The notes: a model not told the origin generated them from the sequence alone. Positions 44,375 through 54,324 are shown, numbered from the stretch's first letter. The stretch: DNA of 64,000 nucleotides from CAZQEZ01 sp964592475 (GCA_964592475.1 CAZQEZ010000004.1:1-64000); one strand, 5' to 3'. Numbers and translations: made by a program.

Positions 44375-47182
44375 TTAAAAATGGCTAACTGTATTTTGAT
44401 CTGCCTTTTGTGGTTGTTCAGCCACCATTTTAGCAGTATCTTCTACATTTTTAGCATGTTTTAAAGCTGATTGGGCAGCTGCTAACCTAGCTACAGGCAC
44501 ACGATACGGAGAGCAGCTCACATAATTTACACCCACTTTATGCAGAAACTCTACAGAATATGGATCACCACCATGTTCACCACATATACCAAGTTTCAAA
44601 TTAGGCTTCACTCCTCTTCCTTTGGCCGCTGCAATTTTAACCAGCTCGCCTACTCCATTTACATCAAGGTGTTGAAATGGATCTTGCATATAAATGCCTT
44701 CCTCAATATATTTAGGTAAAAATACAGCCGAGTCATCTCTAGACAATCCCAGGGTAGTTTGGGTTAGGTCATTGGTACCAAAACTAAAAAAATCAGCGCT
44801 TTCGGCTATTTTATCAGCAATGAGGGCAGCTCTGGGCAGCTCTATCATGGTACCAACTTCATAATCCATTTTAATTTGATAGCGATTCATGATCTCTCTT
44901 GCAACGCGTACAATAATTTCTTTTTGAGAATCGAGCTCTTTGCGAGTGGAAACCAAAGGGATCATGATTTCCGGTTTTACTTTTTTTCCGGCTTTAGTTA
45001 CTTCGCAGGCCGCTTCAAAAATTGCCTTTGCCTGCATTTCGGTTAGTTCCGGAAATATGATTCCGAGCCGGCAACCTCTTAATCCCAGCATTGGATTACT
45101 TTCTTTCAACAGAACCACTTTATTAAGCAATGTTTCTTTTTCCCTAATATTTTTCAAGATATCATTGATCTCGTTAAGTCCTTTAGCTTCTTTGAGCATC
45201 ATTTTCAAATCCATGATTTGAAAAGATAACGACTCATGATCAGGCAAAAATTCGTGCAGAGGAGGATCAAATGTTCTAATGTTTACCGGGTATCCATCCA
45301 TTACATCAAATATTGCCTTGAAGTCTTCTATTTGCATAGGCAATATTTTGGTCAGTGCCGTTCTTCTTCCCAATTCATCTTCCGCCAAAATCATTTCTCT
45401 GATGGCTTCTATTCTGTCTCCTTCGAAAAACATATGTTCAGTACGGCATAAACCAATTCCTTCGGCACCAAATTTTCTGGCAATTCTACTATCATGAGGG
45501 GTATCAGAATTGGTTCTTACTTTCATGCTTTTGTAAGTATCTGTCCATTTCATCAATTTCTCAAAATTTCCTGACAATTCAGGTTCAATGGTAGGTATTT
45601 GACCTTCCATCACTTCACCGGTGCTACCATTAATTGAAATGAAATCACCTTCCTTAACTATATTGTTTCCTGCTTTAAATTGTCTGGAATTGTACATTAC
45701 TACAATTTCCCTACAGCCAGAAATACAGCACTTACCCATACCGCGAGCCACTACAGCCGCGTGAGAAGTCATACCGCCGCGAGAAGTTAGGATTCCATTG
45801 GCTGCATGCATACCGCCTATATCTTCAGGAGATGTTTCCATCCTTACCAGGATCACTTCTTCTCCGCGTGCTTTCCATTCTTCCGCATCTTTGGCACTGA
45901 AAACTACTCTTCCTACGGCAGCTCCCGGAGAAGCCGGTAAGCCTTTCGCAATTGCATTAATATCTACTTTAGGGTCAAATGTTGGGTGCAAAAGGTGGTC
46001 AATTTGTTCAGGATTGATTCGCAAAATGGCTTCTTCCTGCGTTATCAAACCTTCGTCTACCATTTCTACTGCAATGCGAAGAGATGCCGTTGAAGTTCGT
46101 TTACCACTTCTAGTTTGCAGCATCCATAGCCTACTCTTTTCTATCGTAAACTCAACATCCTGCATTTCGCGATAATGGTTTTCCAGTTTATTCCTGATCT
46201 CTAGCAGTTCGCGATAAATTTCGGGCATTAAAGTTTCCAGTAGCACATCTTCTTTCGATTTCCTGCTTACCTTATTGATAGGTTGCGGCGTTCTGGTACC
46301 AGCCACAATGTCTTCACCTTGAGCGTTGATCAGGTATTCGCCATAGAACTGGTTCACACCGGTAGACGGGTCACGGGTAAAGGCTACTCCGGTTCCTGAA
46401 TCGTTGCCCATATTACCGTATACCATTGACTGTACATTTACTGCTGTACCCCATTCACTGGGTATATTATTGAGCCTACGATAAGTTATTGCTCTTGTAT
46501 TTTGCCAGCTATTAAATACAGCTGATATAGCTCCCCAAAGTTGTTCTTTAGGATCTTCCGGGAAATTATGTCCCAATTTGCGGTAAATCGCTTTTTTGTA
46601 TTCGGATACAATATCTTTCAAATCTTCTACTGAAAGGTCAGTATCAAGCTCCTTACCGGTATCTTTCTTTTTAAATTCGATAATTTCCTCAAAAACATCT
46701 ATCTCATCTTTTTCCGGTTTTAGCCCCATTACTACATCACCGTACATTTGAATAAAACGACGATAAGAATCCCATACAAATCTTGGATTGTTCGTGTATT
46801 TTGCTAATCCATCGGCAATATCATCATTGATGCCAAGGTTGAGTACAGTATCCATCATACCAGGCATTGATGCTGGGGCTCCCGATCGTACTGAAAGCAA
46901 TAAGGGATTGGAGGGGTTACCAAATTGTTTATCCATAAATTTCTCTACACGCGCTAAAGCATTATCTACTTCCTCTCTTAAACCTTCAGGATATCTTCTG
47001 TCATTGTCATAAAATGAATTACACACGGCAGTGGTAATCGTAAAACCAGGAGGTACTGGAATTCCTAGGTTGCACATTTCAGCTAAATTTGCACCTTTTC
47101 CTCCTAATAGAGTCTTCATGGTAGCGCTGCCTTCAGATTCGTTGGCGGCAAAAAAATACACTTTTTTATCTGCTTCGTCCAT
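44375..47182 (-). CDS. ppdK: Pyruvate, phosphate dikinase
   Basis: 935 residues. It interconverts pyruvate + ATP + Pi with phosphoenolpyruvate + AMP + PPi. The N-terminal ATP-grasp begins 'LLGGKGANLAEMCNLGIPVPPGFTITT'. The central phosphohistidine is in 'GGMTSHAAVVARGMGKCCISG' at about His474. The C-terminal PEP/pyruvate barrel has 'GTNDLTQTTLGLSRDD' and the catalytic Cys in 'GICGEHGGDP' at about 867. Length is slightly above the usual 880 because of a charged tail. It acts in cytosolic gluconeogenesis or PPi-linked glycolysis. It has its own terminator. Confidence 0.98.
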   Translation of the reverse strand: MDEADKKVYFFAANESEGSATMKTLLGGKGANLAEMCNLGIPVPPGFTITTAVCNSFYDNDRRYPEGLREEVDNALARVEKFMDKQFGNPSNPLLLSVRSGAPASMPGMMDTVLNLGINDDIADGLAKYTNNPRFVWDSYRRFIQMYGDVVMGLKPEKDEIDVFEEIIEFKKKDTGKELDTDLSVEDLKDIVSEYKKAIYRKLGHNFPEDPKEQLWGAISAVFNSWQNTRAITYRRLNNIPSEWGTAVNVQSMVYGNMGNDSGTGVAFTRDPSTGVNQFYGEYLINAQGEDIVAGTRTPQPINKVSRKSKEDVLLETLMPEIYRELLEIRNKLENHYREMQDVEFTIEKSRLWMLQTRSGKRTSTASLRIAVEMVDEGLITQEEAILRINPEQIDHLLHPTFDPKVDINAIAKGLPASPGAAVGRVVFSAKDAEEWKARGEEVILVRMETSPEDIGGMHAANGILTSRGGMTSHAAVVARGMGKCCISGCREIVVMYNSRQFKAGNNIVKEGDFISINGSTGEVMEGQIPTIEPELSGNFEKLMKWTDTYKSMKVRTNSDTPHDSRIARKFGAEGIGLCRTEHMFFEGDRIEAIREMILAEDELGRRTALTKILPMQIEDFKAIFDVMDGYPVNIRTFDPPLHEFLPDHESLSFQIMDLKMMLKEAKGLNEINDILKNIREKETLLNKVVLLKESNPMLGLRGCRLGIIFPELTEMQAKAIFEAACEVTKAGKKVKPEIMIPLVSTRKELDSQKEIIVRVAREIMNRYQIKMDYEVGTMIELPRAALIADKIAESADFFSFGTNDLTQTTLGLSRDDSAVFLPKYIEEGIYMQDPFQHLDVNGVGELVKIAAAKGRGVKPNLKLGICGEHGGDPYSVEFLHKVGVNYVSCSPYRVPVARLAAAQSALKHAKNVEDTAKMVAEQPQKADQNTVSHF

Positions 47183-47492
47183 AGGGAATAATATTTAATA
47201 TTTACACTTAATTACGTAAATTGAATTTTAACAATGAAGAAAGCATGAATAGTATTCATTTTTTGAATAGCTAACTCAATTATTGATTTAGAATCCACGA
47301 CATCCATTGTTTTTACAAACATAACTTTAAATAAAATTCATAGAACTGATAAATATCACTTTTATAGAAAGCTATTGAAAAAAAGTAGTTTTTTTAATTC
47401 GTTTTAATAGGAGGATGGGAATTATTAAAAAATAATAAATAAATCTCGAATAAATTTTGAGTAACTAATAATGATTAGCAAAGAAAAAACCC
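47183..47492. other. AT-rich intergenic region between ppdK and the LDH/MDH-like gene
   Basis: 310 bp with no gene, hairpin or exact promoter element that I can support. It should contain the ppdK promoter. Confidence 0.45.
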
Positions 47493-48407
47493 TTAATTTC
47501 CCTGACTTGCCTTTTTAATAATATCTTTTACAATACCGGCTGATTTTGTAAATAAATCAATTTCATTACTATTCAAATCCGGCACGATTGTACGCACTAT
47601 TCCCTTTCGTCCAATAATGGCTGGTATAGATAAGCATACATCACTCACACCCCAAAAATTATCTACCAAAGTACTTATCGGAACTGTCCGGTTGTTATCA
47701 AGATAAACACTTTCCATAACCAATGAAGTAGCCATAGCAATGCCAAAATTAGTATAACCCTTTCCTTTTACAATTTCATAGGCAGAGTAGCTGGAGTTAA
47801 TAAAGGCCTCTGCTGCTTCAGCCTCTTCTTTAATGTGCTCTCCGCCAGCATAAGAAATACTTAAAGCAGTAAACTGGCTTTCTCCATGTTCGCCCAATAT
47901 ATAGGCTCTGATATCATCTGGATGGATATTTTTGTGATCACTCAAATATTTTCGAAATCGGGCACTATCAATTAAAGTACCAATTCCCAGCACCTTTGAT
48001 GGCATTAAGCCAACCTCTTTGATGGCATAATATGTAATAACGTCTACCGGATTGGTGACAATGAGATAAACGGCATCGGGAGACAATTGCTTAAGCTGTG
48101 GTAAAATTTGTTTGTATAATTTGATGTTGCCTGGCGCCAGGTCATTCCTGGTTTTATATGAAGGATTCCAGGGCACAGATAACGTAAGAACAATCACATC
48201 TGAGTTTTCAGTAGCTTCTATTTCACCAGCTTTGATATGCATTACATGATCGGTAAATGCTAAACTATGTATGAGATCGTAAGCATCGCTAGTAGCTTTT
48301 TGCTGGTTTTGATCTACTAAAATCAGCTCATTGGTTAGTCCTTTGAGTACCAATGTATAAGCCAATGTGGCCCCAACGTGTCCAACGCCTATGATTGAAG
48401 TTTTCAT
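47493..48407 (-). CDS. Lactate/malate dehydrogenase family 2-hydroxyacid dehydrogenase
   Basis: 304 residues. The NAD-binding loop is 'IIGVGHVGATLAYTL', the catalytic His is in 'ILGEHGESQF', and the Asp/Arg pair is in 'IDSARFRKYL'. 'LIVTNPVDVITYYA' is the usual Asn loop. The specificity loop reads 'SVPWNPSYKTRNDL'. The Arg before N-D-L (the mobile-loop Arg) is kept, but the position that is Gln in LDH and Arg in MDH appears to be Asn or Trp, so the 2-oxoacid substrate is uncertain. It follows the four-helix membrane protein by 11 bp on the same strand. Confidence 0.88.
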   Translation of the reverse strand: MKTSIIGVGHVGATLAYTLVLKGLTNELILVDQNQQKATSDAYDLIHSLAFTDHVMHIKAGEIEATENSDVIVLTLSVPWNPSYKTRNDLAPGNIKLYKQILPQLKQLSPDAVYLIVTNPVDVITYYAIKEVGLMPSKVLGIGTLIDSARFRKYLSDHKNIHPDDIRAYILGEHGESQFTALSISYAGGEHIKEEAEAAEAFINSSYSAYEIVKGKGYTNFGIAMATSLVMESVYLDNNRTVPISTLVDNFWGVSDVCLSIPAIIGRKGIVRTIVPDLNSNEIDLFTKSAGIVKDIIKKASQGN

Positions 48408-48418
48408 CTAAAAAGTTT

Positions 48419-48844
48419 TTACCAGCGCCTAATCATTAACAACATAATGATCAAACCTAATGTAAAAAAGATAGTAACTATTTTGAATTTTGCTTTAGGA
48501 ATTGATCGCTTCTTAGATAATACTCGCCCAACTGTAATGAGTATAATGGCAACAATCATTCCGGTAATATGCTCTACCGTGTAAAACCTAATCTCAGCCA
48601 TTTTCATAGCTTCAGCCATATTAGACAAGCCTTGTTTTACAATTGGACTTATGAAATAAAGAACCAGCCCAATAATCAATTGAGTATGGGTAAAAATAAG
48701 GGTAAGTAAACCCAATTGATTATCAACCGGATTAAAAGATTGATTTCCCAACCAGCCGATCATTGATTTGATAATTGTAACTACCAAAAAAAACAGTAAA
48801 ACCCAACGAAGAACAGAATGAATATTTAAAAGAAGCTCGTACAT
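48419..48844 (-). CDS. Four-helix membrane protein of unknown function
   Basis: 141 residues with four transmembrane helices. Conserved-looking His lie in 'NIHSVLRW' (about 9), 'FTHTQLIIGL' (about 53) and 'VEHITGM' (about 92). This could suggest haem or metal binding in a cytochrome-b561-like bundle, and relatives are sometimes annotated as cytochrome b. That is inference only. It is the first gene of a pair with the LDH/MDH-family gene. Confidence 0.8.
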   Translation of the reverse strand: MYELLLNIHSVLRWVLLFFLVVTIIKSMIGWLGNQSFNPVDNQLGLLTLIFTHTQLIIGLVLYFISPIVKQGLSNMAEAMKMAEIRFYTVEHITGMIVAIILITVGRVLSKKRSIPKAKFKIVTIFFTLGLIIMLLMIRRW

Positions 48845-49108
48845 TACATTATTATTTTATTTTGAAAAATCATTTTTAGACAGCATTTGTTTTCAAATTT
48901 GCTTCAAAATATCTTAACTCAGCAAATGAAATTGGTAAATATTAATTTTTTCTTTAAATTTTCCATAAGTTTCTTGTCTCAATGCTTTCCTTTTATCCTA
49001 TTTATACAGGATAAACTAAATTTTTACCGCATATCATAATTAATATTGAATATGATAAATTTATTAGTAAATTTAAAACTAATTATATTAAAATTTAAAC
49101 ATGAAATT

Positions 49109-51034
49109 ATGAGTAAACCTATTTTATACAGTTTAATTGTGATATTAATTGCAGGCTGTAATCCTACAGATAAACAGGAGCAAATCACTGAAGTGCCTTC
49201 TTACACCATTGAACAGTTTCTGGAAAGCACTAATATTTTTGGAAGCAGTTTTTCACCGGATGAAAATAAACTATTAGCGACTAGCAATGAATCTGGCATT
49301 TACAACCTGGTAAGTTTATCAGCAGATGGTTCAGGAGATAATTCTTTAACCTCATCGGATTCTACCTCATTATTTGCCATTAGTTACTTTCCAAATGATG
49401 AACGTATCCTTTTCTCAGCAGATCAAGATGGTGACGAAATTGATCATATTTATTTGTTGGATACAAGCGGAATAGCTACCGATTTGACTCCTTATGAAGG
49501 AGGCAAATCCAATTTTTTTGGATGGTCACGTGATTTGAATAGCTTTTTATTCACCAGTAATCAGCGTGATTCCCGCTTCTTCGATCTCTACGAAATGGAT
49601 TTGGAAACATTTACAGCCGATATGCTATACCAAAATGATGAAGGCTACAGCATCAGCGAACTTTCGCATGATAAAAATCTTTTAGTGCTTACCAAAAACA
49701 TTACTACTTCCAACAATGAGATGTATTTATATAATATGACCACTCAGGACATGCTGCATATTTCTGAGCACGATAGTAGCGCCACTTACAATCCGGCGTT
49801 TTTCACATTAGACGATCAGAGCCTGTTTTTCATGACCAATGAAGGCAGTGAATTTACCTATCTCTCTAAATACGATATTGAAAGTGGAAAAAAAGAAAAA
49901 GTATTTGAAACTAATTGGAATGTGGCTTATGCTTATAACAGTTATAATGAAAAATATCGTGTGATCGGCATTAATGAAGACGGGCGAACAAAGCTAAGAA
50001 TGGTGGAACTAGCAACTGATGAAAAGGTAGAACTGCCTGACCTGAATGGTGGTGAAGTCACATCAGTAAGTATTTCCCGCGGTGAAAACAAGATGCGACT
50101 AAGTGTTTCCGATTCACGTACTCCCAGCAAGATGGTAATATATGACTTGGAGCAAGATAAATTAACAGAATTAACCAATACCCTAAACCCTGAAATTGAT
50201 CCAAAATTCCTGGTAGATGCAAAGGTAATCCGGTTTGAGTCATTTGATGGACTGCAAATTCCTTCCATTTTTTATAAACCTCACCAAGCCACATCAGAAA
50301 ATCCTGCACCGGCTATGCTTTGGATTCATGGTGGCCCCGGTGGTCAAAGCCGTGCGGGGTACAGTCCAATTATTCAATACATTGTAAATCAGGGATATGC
50401 AGTACTTGCAGTAAACAACAGAGGCAGTAGCGGTTATGGCAAATCCTTTTACCAAATGGATGACCAAAAACATGGAGATGTGGATTTGAAAGATTGTATT
50501 TGGTCTAAAAAATACCTTTCCAAACTTGATTTTATCGACAGCACAAAAATTGGAATTATGGGAGGATCTTATGGCGGATACATGACTATGGCTGCGCTTA
50601 CTTTTGCGCCAGAAGAATTTGAAGTGGGTGTCAATATATTTGGAGTTACTAATTGGTTGCGAACGTTGAAATCAATTCCACCCTACTGGGAGTCATTCAG
50701 GGAGGCGCTTTATCAGGAAATGGGCGACCCCTTTACTGAAGACTCTTTAAGGCTTTATGATATTTCTCCCTTATTTCATGCCGACCAAGTGACTAAACCA
50801 TTGATGGTATTGCAGGGTGCTAATGACCCCAGGGTCTTGCAGGTAGAATCCGACGAAATAGTAGAGGCAGTAAATCAAAATAACGTACCGGTAGAATACG
50901 TGTTGTTTCCCGATGAGGGACATGGTTTTGTAAAAAAGGAAAACCAAATTAAAGGCTACAAAAAAATAGTTGAATTTTTAGATAAGTATTTGAAAAAAGA
51001 GAATCCTGACATCAACCAGGAAATTTCTTCTTAG
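49109..51034 (+). CDS. S9 family peptidase, lipoprotein (acylaminoacyl-peptidase-like)
   Basis: 641 residues from the ATG at 49109, where a lipoprotein signal begins ('MSKPILYSLIVILIAGC', Cys17). The middle is a beta-propeller ('GSSFSPDENKLLATSNESG' and repeats), and the C-terminal ~250 residues form the alpha/beta hydrolase. Catalytic Ser is in 'GIMGGSYGGYMTM', Asp in 'LQGANDPRV' and His in 'PDEGHGF'. It should cleave short peptides in the periplasm or at the cell surface. Upstream in-frame ATG codons lack a signal sequence. Confidence 0.95.
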   Translation: MSKPILYSLIVILIAGCNPTDKQEQITEVPSYTIEQFLESTNIFGSSFSPDENKLLATSNESGIYNLVSLSADGSGDNSLTSSDSTSLFAISYFPNDERILFSADQDGDEIDHIYLLDTSGIATDLTPYEGGKSNFFGWSRDLNSFLFTSNQRDSRFFDLYEMDLETFTADMLYQNDEGYSISELSHDKNLLVLTKNITTSNNEMYLYNMTTQDMLHISEHDSSATYNPAFFTLDDQSLFFMTNEGSEFTYLSKYDIESGKKEKVFETNWNVAYAYNSYNEKYRVIGINEDGRTKLRMVELATDEKVELPDLNGGEVTSVSISRGENKMRLSVSDSRTPSKMVIYDLEQDKLTELTNTLNPEIDPKFLVDAKVIRFESFDGLQIPSIFYKPHQATSENPAPAMLWIHGGPGGQSRAGYSPIIQYIVNQGYAVLAVNNRGSSGYGKSFYQMDDQKHGDVDLKDCIWSKKYLSKLDFIDSTKIGIMGGSYGGYMTMAALTFAPEEFEVGVNIFGVTNWLRTLKSIPPYWESFREALYQEMGDPFTEDSLRLYDISPLFHADQVTKPLMVLQGANDPRVLQVESDEIVEAVNQNNVPVEYVLFPDEGHGFVKKENQIKGYKKIVEFLDKYLKKENPDINQEISS

Positions 51035-51090
51035 TAACTTTAGGTCACTGAAACACAGTGACCTTTTTTGTTCTATTAAATTCAATTGCA

Positions 51091-51576
51091 ATGGGAAATT
51101 ATCAAACTAAAGTAGACGAATTTTTAAAGCATAAAAAAATTGCTGTGGCAGGATATTCTTGCCAGGATAAAAATACCGGAAATTTAATTTACGAAAAGAT
51201 GGCAAAAAACGGCTATCAGGTTTATGCTGTAAACCCTAAAGCAAATACTGCCAACAACATAAATTGCTATCCGGACCTACAATCAATACCAGAAAAAATA
51301 GACGGCGTAATAATAACAGCGCCTCCTGCTGCCGCAACTAACCTAGTAGAGCAATGCATTAGTAGTGGAATAAATAAAGTGTGGATGCATCGATCTATTG
51401 ATAACGGTAGCTACTCTCCTGAAGCAGAGAAACTGGCTATAGAAAATGGAATCTCTGTAATTAATATAGGCTGTCCAATGATGTTTATCAAGCCTGATTT
51501 ATTTCATAGGTGTTTTCGTTGGGTTATGAAGGTACAAGGTAAATTTGAGGAAAAGGAACAAAACAATATGGCATAA
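51091..51576 (+). CDS. CoA-binding protein (YccU/CoA_binding_2 family)
   Basis: 161 residues from the ATG at 51091. A single Rossmann-type CoA-binding domain has 'KKIAVAGYSCQDKNTGNLIYEKMAKNGYQVYAVNPKA', 'VIITAPPAAATNLVEQCISSGINKVWMH' and 'NIGCPMMFIKP'. It resembles the CoA-binding part of succinyl-CoA synthetase alpha but lacks the rest. The biochemical role of the family is not established. A bidirectional hairpin follows. Confidence 0.92.
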   Translation: MGNYQTKVDEFLKHKKIAVAGYSCQDKNTGNLIYEKMAKNGYQVYAVNPKANTANNINCYPDLQSIPEKIDGVIITAPPAAATNLVEQCISSGINKVWMHRSIDNGSYSPEAEKLAIENGISVINIGCPMMFIKPDLFHRCFRWVMKVQGKFEEKEQNNMA

Positions 51577-51605
51577 AAAAAGCTGTCATTTGTTTGACAG
51601 CCCTT
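51576..51605. terminator. Bidirectional hairpin terminator
   Basis: GCTGTCA (51582-51588) pairs with TGACAGC (51595-51601), flanked by an A run on the left and CCTTTT on the right. It lies between convergent genes and can serve both. Confidence 0.75.
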
Positions 51606-51629
51606 TTAGCAAATTTGTGGAAACTAATA

Positions 51630-52115
51630 TTAATCTTTTAACACTACATTTGAAAATGCTTCAATAACTTCATCAGGTTTTCGATTATCATTCAAAAACT
51701 CTTCAAAATTATCGGTGGGTTGATAAACTATTGAAATTCCAATGTTTAAAAAATGTTCAAATTCATTAACAGCTTCATCTTCTGTCATTTTATTTTTTTT
51801 CACCATTTTCTTATAGTGCTTATTCAATTTCTTAAGAGAATAATAAATTGCGGGTTTATCAACTATGGTCTTGGTGCCCGGAGAAGTTGCAGTACCGGGC
51901 TCCTCATAAGTATATAACTCCTGCAAAATATAGAACTTTTTAGCAATTTTATCTCCAAGAAAATTTCTTGAAATAAATTGTTCAATAACTTTAACTTCAT
52001 TTACATTATCTAACTGTTTGTAGAAAACGAACTTTTGGTTATCTACGTTATCGCTTCCATTAACACTTAATGTAGCTATTATCATAAAACAAACAAGTAA
52101 TAAACCTTTCTTCAT
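51630..52115 (-). CDS. Secreted protein of unknown function
   Basis: 161 residues with a signal peptide (1-20, 'LLLVCFMIIATLSVNGS'). The mature part is helical and charged, with a central 'EPGTATSPGTKTIVDKPAIYYSLKKLNKHYKKMVKKNKM'. There are no Cys residues beyond the signal and no motif I recognise. It probably acts in the periplasm. Confidence 0.8.
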   Translation of the reverse strand: MKKGLLLVCFMIIATLSVNGSDNVDNQKFVFYKQLDNVNEVKVIEQFISRNFLGDKIAKKFYILQELYTYEEPGTATSPGTKTIVDKPAIYYSLKKLNKHYKKMVKKNKMTEDEAVNEFEHFLNIGISIVYQPTDNFEEFLNDNRKPDEVIEAFSNVVLKD

Positions 52116-52831
52116 ATCTGTAATTTTAATTTGAGTGTAATAAATAAATAAACATACTCCATTTTAAGTTAGGTGCAATTATAATAAATAAAAATGAGTT
52201 TTCAAAAATTAGCACCTGTTTATTATGAATTATAATGTAACCTAACTAATAAATTAAAATTTAGTTAAAATAGTTTCATTTGCATTAAAATATTCTTATA
52301 ATTTCGTCTGTTTCTTTAAGAGTAAATAACTAATAATCGCTGATAAGAGGATTTGTGAATAATTATTTTGAAAAAATGCTGCCGAAGAAATAATAGTGCT
52401 TATAAAGCAGCAAATATAAAATAATTGCTCTTAATTTGCTTACGTGACTGAAAGGGGTATCGGCTAGAAGTCAAGAAGTGCTTTTTTCTACATTTCTATC
52501 TGCATTTAATAAATCACTTACCAAAAAAGCTATAAACATACTTATTAATCCTGACCTTCTTAGAAAAAAAGTTGGTAAATATAATGCTTGTTTATATTTA
52601 TGAAAAGTCTTATTTGGCCTATTTCAATTGGCAATTTAGGGTAGCTATTTTAATTTACTCTGCTAATACTACAAGCAAGCACTTCAGTAGAAGGATATTT
52701 GAATAATTCGCTACTTTTATTTCAAAAAGTATATTTTATGGTGTCTTTTGTCTTTTACGCAAAATAAAAACAAAGCAGCACCTTACGTGTTGCCATAGTA
52801 TATAAGATTTTTAACCAAATATTTTTTAATT
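52116..52831. other. Long AT-rich region without a recognised gene
   Basis: 716 bp. I see only short frames, no clear hairpin terminator and no recognised protein remnant on either strand. Confidence 0.5.
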
Positions 52832-52993
52832 ATGTTACGATGGATATTAATTTTTTTAGTACTTGCTTTAATTGCAGCTATTTTCGGATTTGGTGGCATT
52901 GCAGCCGGATTTGCAGAAATTGCTGAAATTTTGTTTTACATTTTCTTGGTAGTGCTGGTAGTAATGCTAGTATTAAGGCTCGTGGGGAAATAA
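52832..52993 (+). CDS. DUF1328 (YtjA-type) small membrane protein
   Basis: A 53-residue protein, easily missed because of its size. The sequence 'MLRWILIFLVLALIAAIFGF' followed by 'GGIAAGFAEIAEILFYIFLV' is the full DUF1328 pattern: two transmembrane helices split by G-G-I-A-A-G-F-A-E-I-A. The family is widespread in bacteria, including E. coli YtjA; its function is unknown, with stress-related expression reported. It stands alone between two long non-coding stretches. Confidence 0.9.
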   Translation: MLRWILIFLVLALIAAIFGFGGIAAGFAEIAEILFYIFLVVLVVMLVLRLVGK

Positions 52994-53209
52994 CATTTGT
53001 GGAATTTAAAGGATCATGAGGCATTATTTGAGTAATATATTCCACATGCTAAGCACCCAAAATAGCTTCAGAAGACATTAAAAATCGATTGGCATAGATT
53101 TTAGCCTATAATTATTGATTCTGGTGCTATTTTTTTTGGATTTTAATAATTTTTTAGGTACCAGCGTAATCGGAATTTTCAGTTATGCCACACGATTAGT
53201 TAATAATAT

Positions 53210-53243
53210 AAGTGCTGTGAAGTAGGATTCGCGGCACTTTTTT
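53210..53243 (+). terminator. Rho-independent terminator
   Basis: AAGTGCTGTGA (53210-53220) pairs with TCGCGGCACTT (53229-53239), 11 bp with two G-U pairs, followed by a T run. The nearest upstream gene (DUF1328) ends 216 bp away. Confidence 0.8.
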
Positions 53244-53287
53244 AATGCTCAGCAAAAATTGTATTATTCCCTCTTCTTATTTATCAT

Positions 53288-53295
53288 TAATTTTG
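53288..53295 (+). promoter_or_regulatory. Candidate -7 element for the second aldo/keto reductase
   Basis: TAATTTTG matches TAnnTTTG, 30 bp before the ATG at 53326. It lies downstream of the longer frame's start at 53245, supporting the shorter protein. Confidence 0.5.
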
Positions 53296-53325
53296 CGTCG
53301 TTCAAAATTTTATACAAAACTTGCC

Positions 53326-54324
53326 ATGGATTATATTAAATTACCGCATACGGATTTTGAAGTTACACGAATGGCTTTTGGTGCCTGGCCAATAGCCGGT
53401 GGTTTTAACTGGGGGCCACAAGATGAAAAAGAGTCCAAAGCTACATTGAGAGCTGCTTATGATGAGGGCATTAATTTTTTTGATACTGCTAAAGGTTACG
53501 GAGCAGGAAAGTCGGAAGAGCTAATAAGTAAAGAACTGGGGGATGTAAGACAAAAAATTTTCATCGCCAGTAAAGTTTCTCCGGATGAATTGGACTATCC
53601 CACAATAAAGGAGGCGTGTCATGACCGTCTTACCTCATTAAAAACGGATTATATAGACCTTTTACAAATTCATTGGCCCAATTGGGAGGTGCCTTTTGAA
53701 GACACTTTTAAAGGGCTGGAAGAACTAAAAAAGGAAGGGAAAATAAGAGCTTACGGTGTATCTAATTATGGGCCCGGAGATTTGAAGGATGCGATTGCTG
53801 CTGGTGCTAAGCTTACTAGCAACCAACTGCCATATAATTTACTATGGCGAGCCATAGAATACGAAATAGTACCTGAAGCTCAAAAATACCAAGTGCCTAC
53901 CCTTTGCTACATGCCTATTATGCAAGGTATGCTGGCGGGCAAGTTTGCCAACGCGGATGACGTACCGGAAGATAGAGCGCGAACTCGTCATTTTTCTCCC
54001 AAACGTGGGCAAATCAGGCACAAAGAACAAGGTTGCGAAACACTTACATTTGAAACCATTGCAAAAATAAAACAGGTAGCTCAGGAAATTGAGGTACCCA
54101 TGGCAGACATGAGCATGTCGTGGCTGATGGCTCAGCCAAGTGTAGCATCCATACTAGTGGGCGCTCGCAATGTAGATCAGGTAAAACGTAATATCAACGC
54201 GCTTAATGTACAATTACCAGAAGAAATAAGACAAAAATTGGCTGATATTTCAAAACCACTAAAAGAGACATTAGGCAAAAATCCGGATTTATGGCAAAGT
54301 GGTGATGATGCTAGGTACCGGTAA
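53326..54324 (+). CDS. Aldo/keto reductase
   Basis: 332 residues from the ATG at 53326. The AKR tetrad is visible: Asp in 'INFFDTAKGYGAGKSEELI' with Tyr, Lys in 'IFIASKVSPDE', and His in 'DLLQIHWPN'. A C-terminal cofactor segment 'VASILVGARNVDQVKRNI' is also present. It resembles the AKR11/13 general reductase group (YajO/IolS-like) rather than the YghZ type at 15583. The substrate is unknown. A terminator and -7 element lie directly upstream, so it is its own unit. Confidence 0.93.
   Translation: MDYIKLPHTDFEVTRMAFGAWPIAGGFNWGPQDEKESKATLRAAYDEGINFFDTAKGYGAGKSEELISKELGDVRQKIFIASKVSPDELDYPTIKEACHDRLTSLKTDYIDLLQIHWPNWEVPFEDTFKGLEELKKEGKIRAYGVSNYGPGDLKDAIAAGAKLTSNQLPYNLLWRAIEYEIVPEAQKYQVPTLCYMPIMQGMLAGKFANADDVPEDRARTRHFSPKRGQIRHKEQGCETLTFETIAKIKQVAQEIEVPMADMSMSWLMAQPSVASILVGARNVDQVKRNINALNVQLPEEIRQKLADISKPLKETLGKNPDLWQSGDDARYR

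Larger units (their letters stand above)
52994..53325. other. Intergenic region with terminator and promoter
   Basis: 332 bp holding a strong hairpin (53210-53243) and the -7 element of the aldo/keto reductase. The 216 bp between the DUF1328 stop and the hairpin carries no recognised gene. Confidence 0.5.

Noticed and set aside
44940..47012. Plus-strand open frames opposite ppdK
   Set aside because: Antisense shadows; the ppdK frame is unambiguous.
52500..52580. Short minus-strand 22-codon frame in the long AT-rich gap
   Set aside because: Too short, no conserved features and no start signal.
53245..53325. 27-residue N-terminal extension of the second aldo/keto reductase
   Set aside because: It starts inside the tail of a terminator hairpin and upstream of the -7 element.
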